Part shown: piece after piece, positions 5,810 through 5,821 of the stretch
Layout of the letters: every line of letters starts with the position of its first letter
How positions within the stretch are numbered: position 1 is the stretch's first letter
NCBI GenBank assembly: GCA_045638565.1
Contig: JAZUBN010000160.1
Coordinates: 1-5,821 of the forward strand
DNA: 5,821 bases
Direction: 5' to 3'
DNA from: SIG471 sp045638565
GTDB taxonomy: Bacteria > Bacillota > Clostridia > Oscillospirales > Butyricicoccaceae
Translations under genes and position numbers: made by a program
Notes under the pieces: model-generated
Databases searched by the model: none
What the model saw: only the letters and a program-made list of their open reading frames with translations
What the model was told of the DNA's origin: nothing

Positions 5810-5821
5810 GCGGTCTTAGGA

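Noticed and set aside
1..5821. A new defence, mobile or secondary-metabolism system
   Set aside because: Every sizeable gene belongs to a known housekeeping family or folding-factor type. There are no long repeats, integrase, transposase, toxin-antitoxin pair or RNA array.

Overview
The window reads as ordinary chromosomal housekeeping DNA from an AT-rich, low-GC Gram-positive bacterium. A clostridial relative, perhaps of the Ruminococcus/Oscillospiraceae type, fits best. The reasons are the gene order ylxM-ffh-rpsP-khpA-rimM-trmD, strong AGGAGG-type ribosome binding sites, a TTGACA-N17-TATACT promoter, a YlxM protein, and a lipoprotein folding factor instead of a periplasmic one. The genus is an inference and cannot be fixed from this sequence alone.

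Plus strand, 57-3660: one co-directional cluster for translation and protein targeting. A strong promoter (57-85) and two adjoining palindromes (72-84 and 87-107) precede ylxM (119-493). Next come ffh (503-1843), rpsP (1896-2135), khpA (2139-2384), rimM (2442-2945) and trmD (2935-3660). YlxM and Ffh belong to the signal recognition particle branch. S16, RimM and KhpA concern the ribosome or RNA, and TrmD methylates tRNA G37. A hairpin with a broken U-tract (2390-2422) between khpA and rimM may reduce expression of the last two genes. Relative to the textbook Bacillus order, ylqD is missing between khpA and rimM, and rplS does not follow trmD.

A near-perfect hairpin at 3662-3693 separates trmD from two convergent minus-strand genes and can serve as terminator for both sides. 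On the minus strand, the 3' part of mfd (transcription-repair coupling factor, 4691-5809, running off the right edge) is followed 7 nt later by a gene for a lipoprotein with a SurA/PrsA-like layout (3697-4683). Its stop codon overlaps the Shine-Dalgarno of that gene. The parvulin-like part of the lipoprotein has Tyr where active parvulins carry two conserved His residues, so it is probably a chaperone or a degenerate isomerase.

There are no RNA genes, insertion sequences, CRISPR arrays or phage genes, and no gene-free stretch exceeds about 120 bases. I see no new defence or mobile system. The points most worth a second look are the palindromes over the ylxM-ffh promoter, the degenerate parvulin lipoprotein tied to mfd, and the loss of a believable Mfd reading frame in the last about 27 bases of the window.
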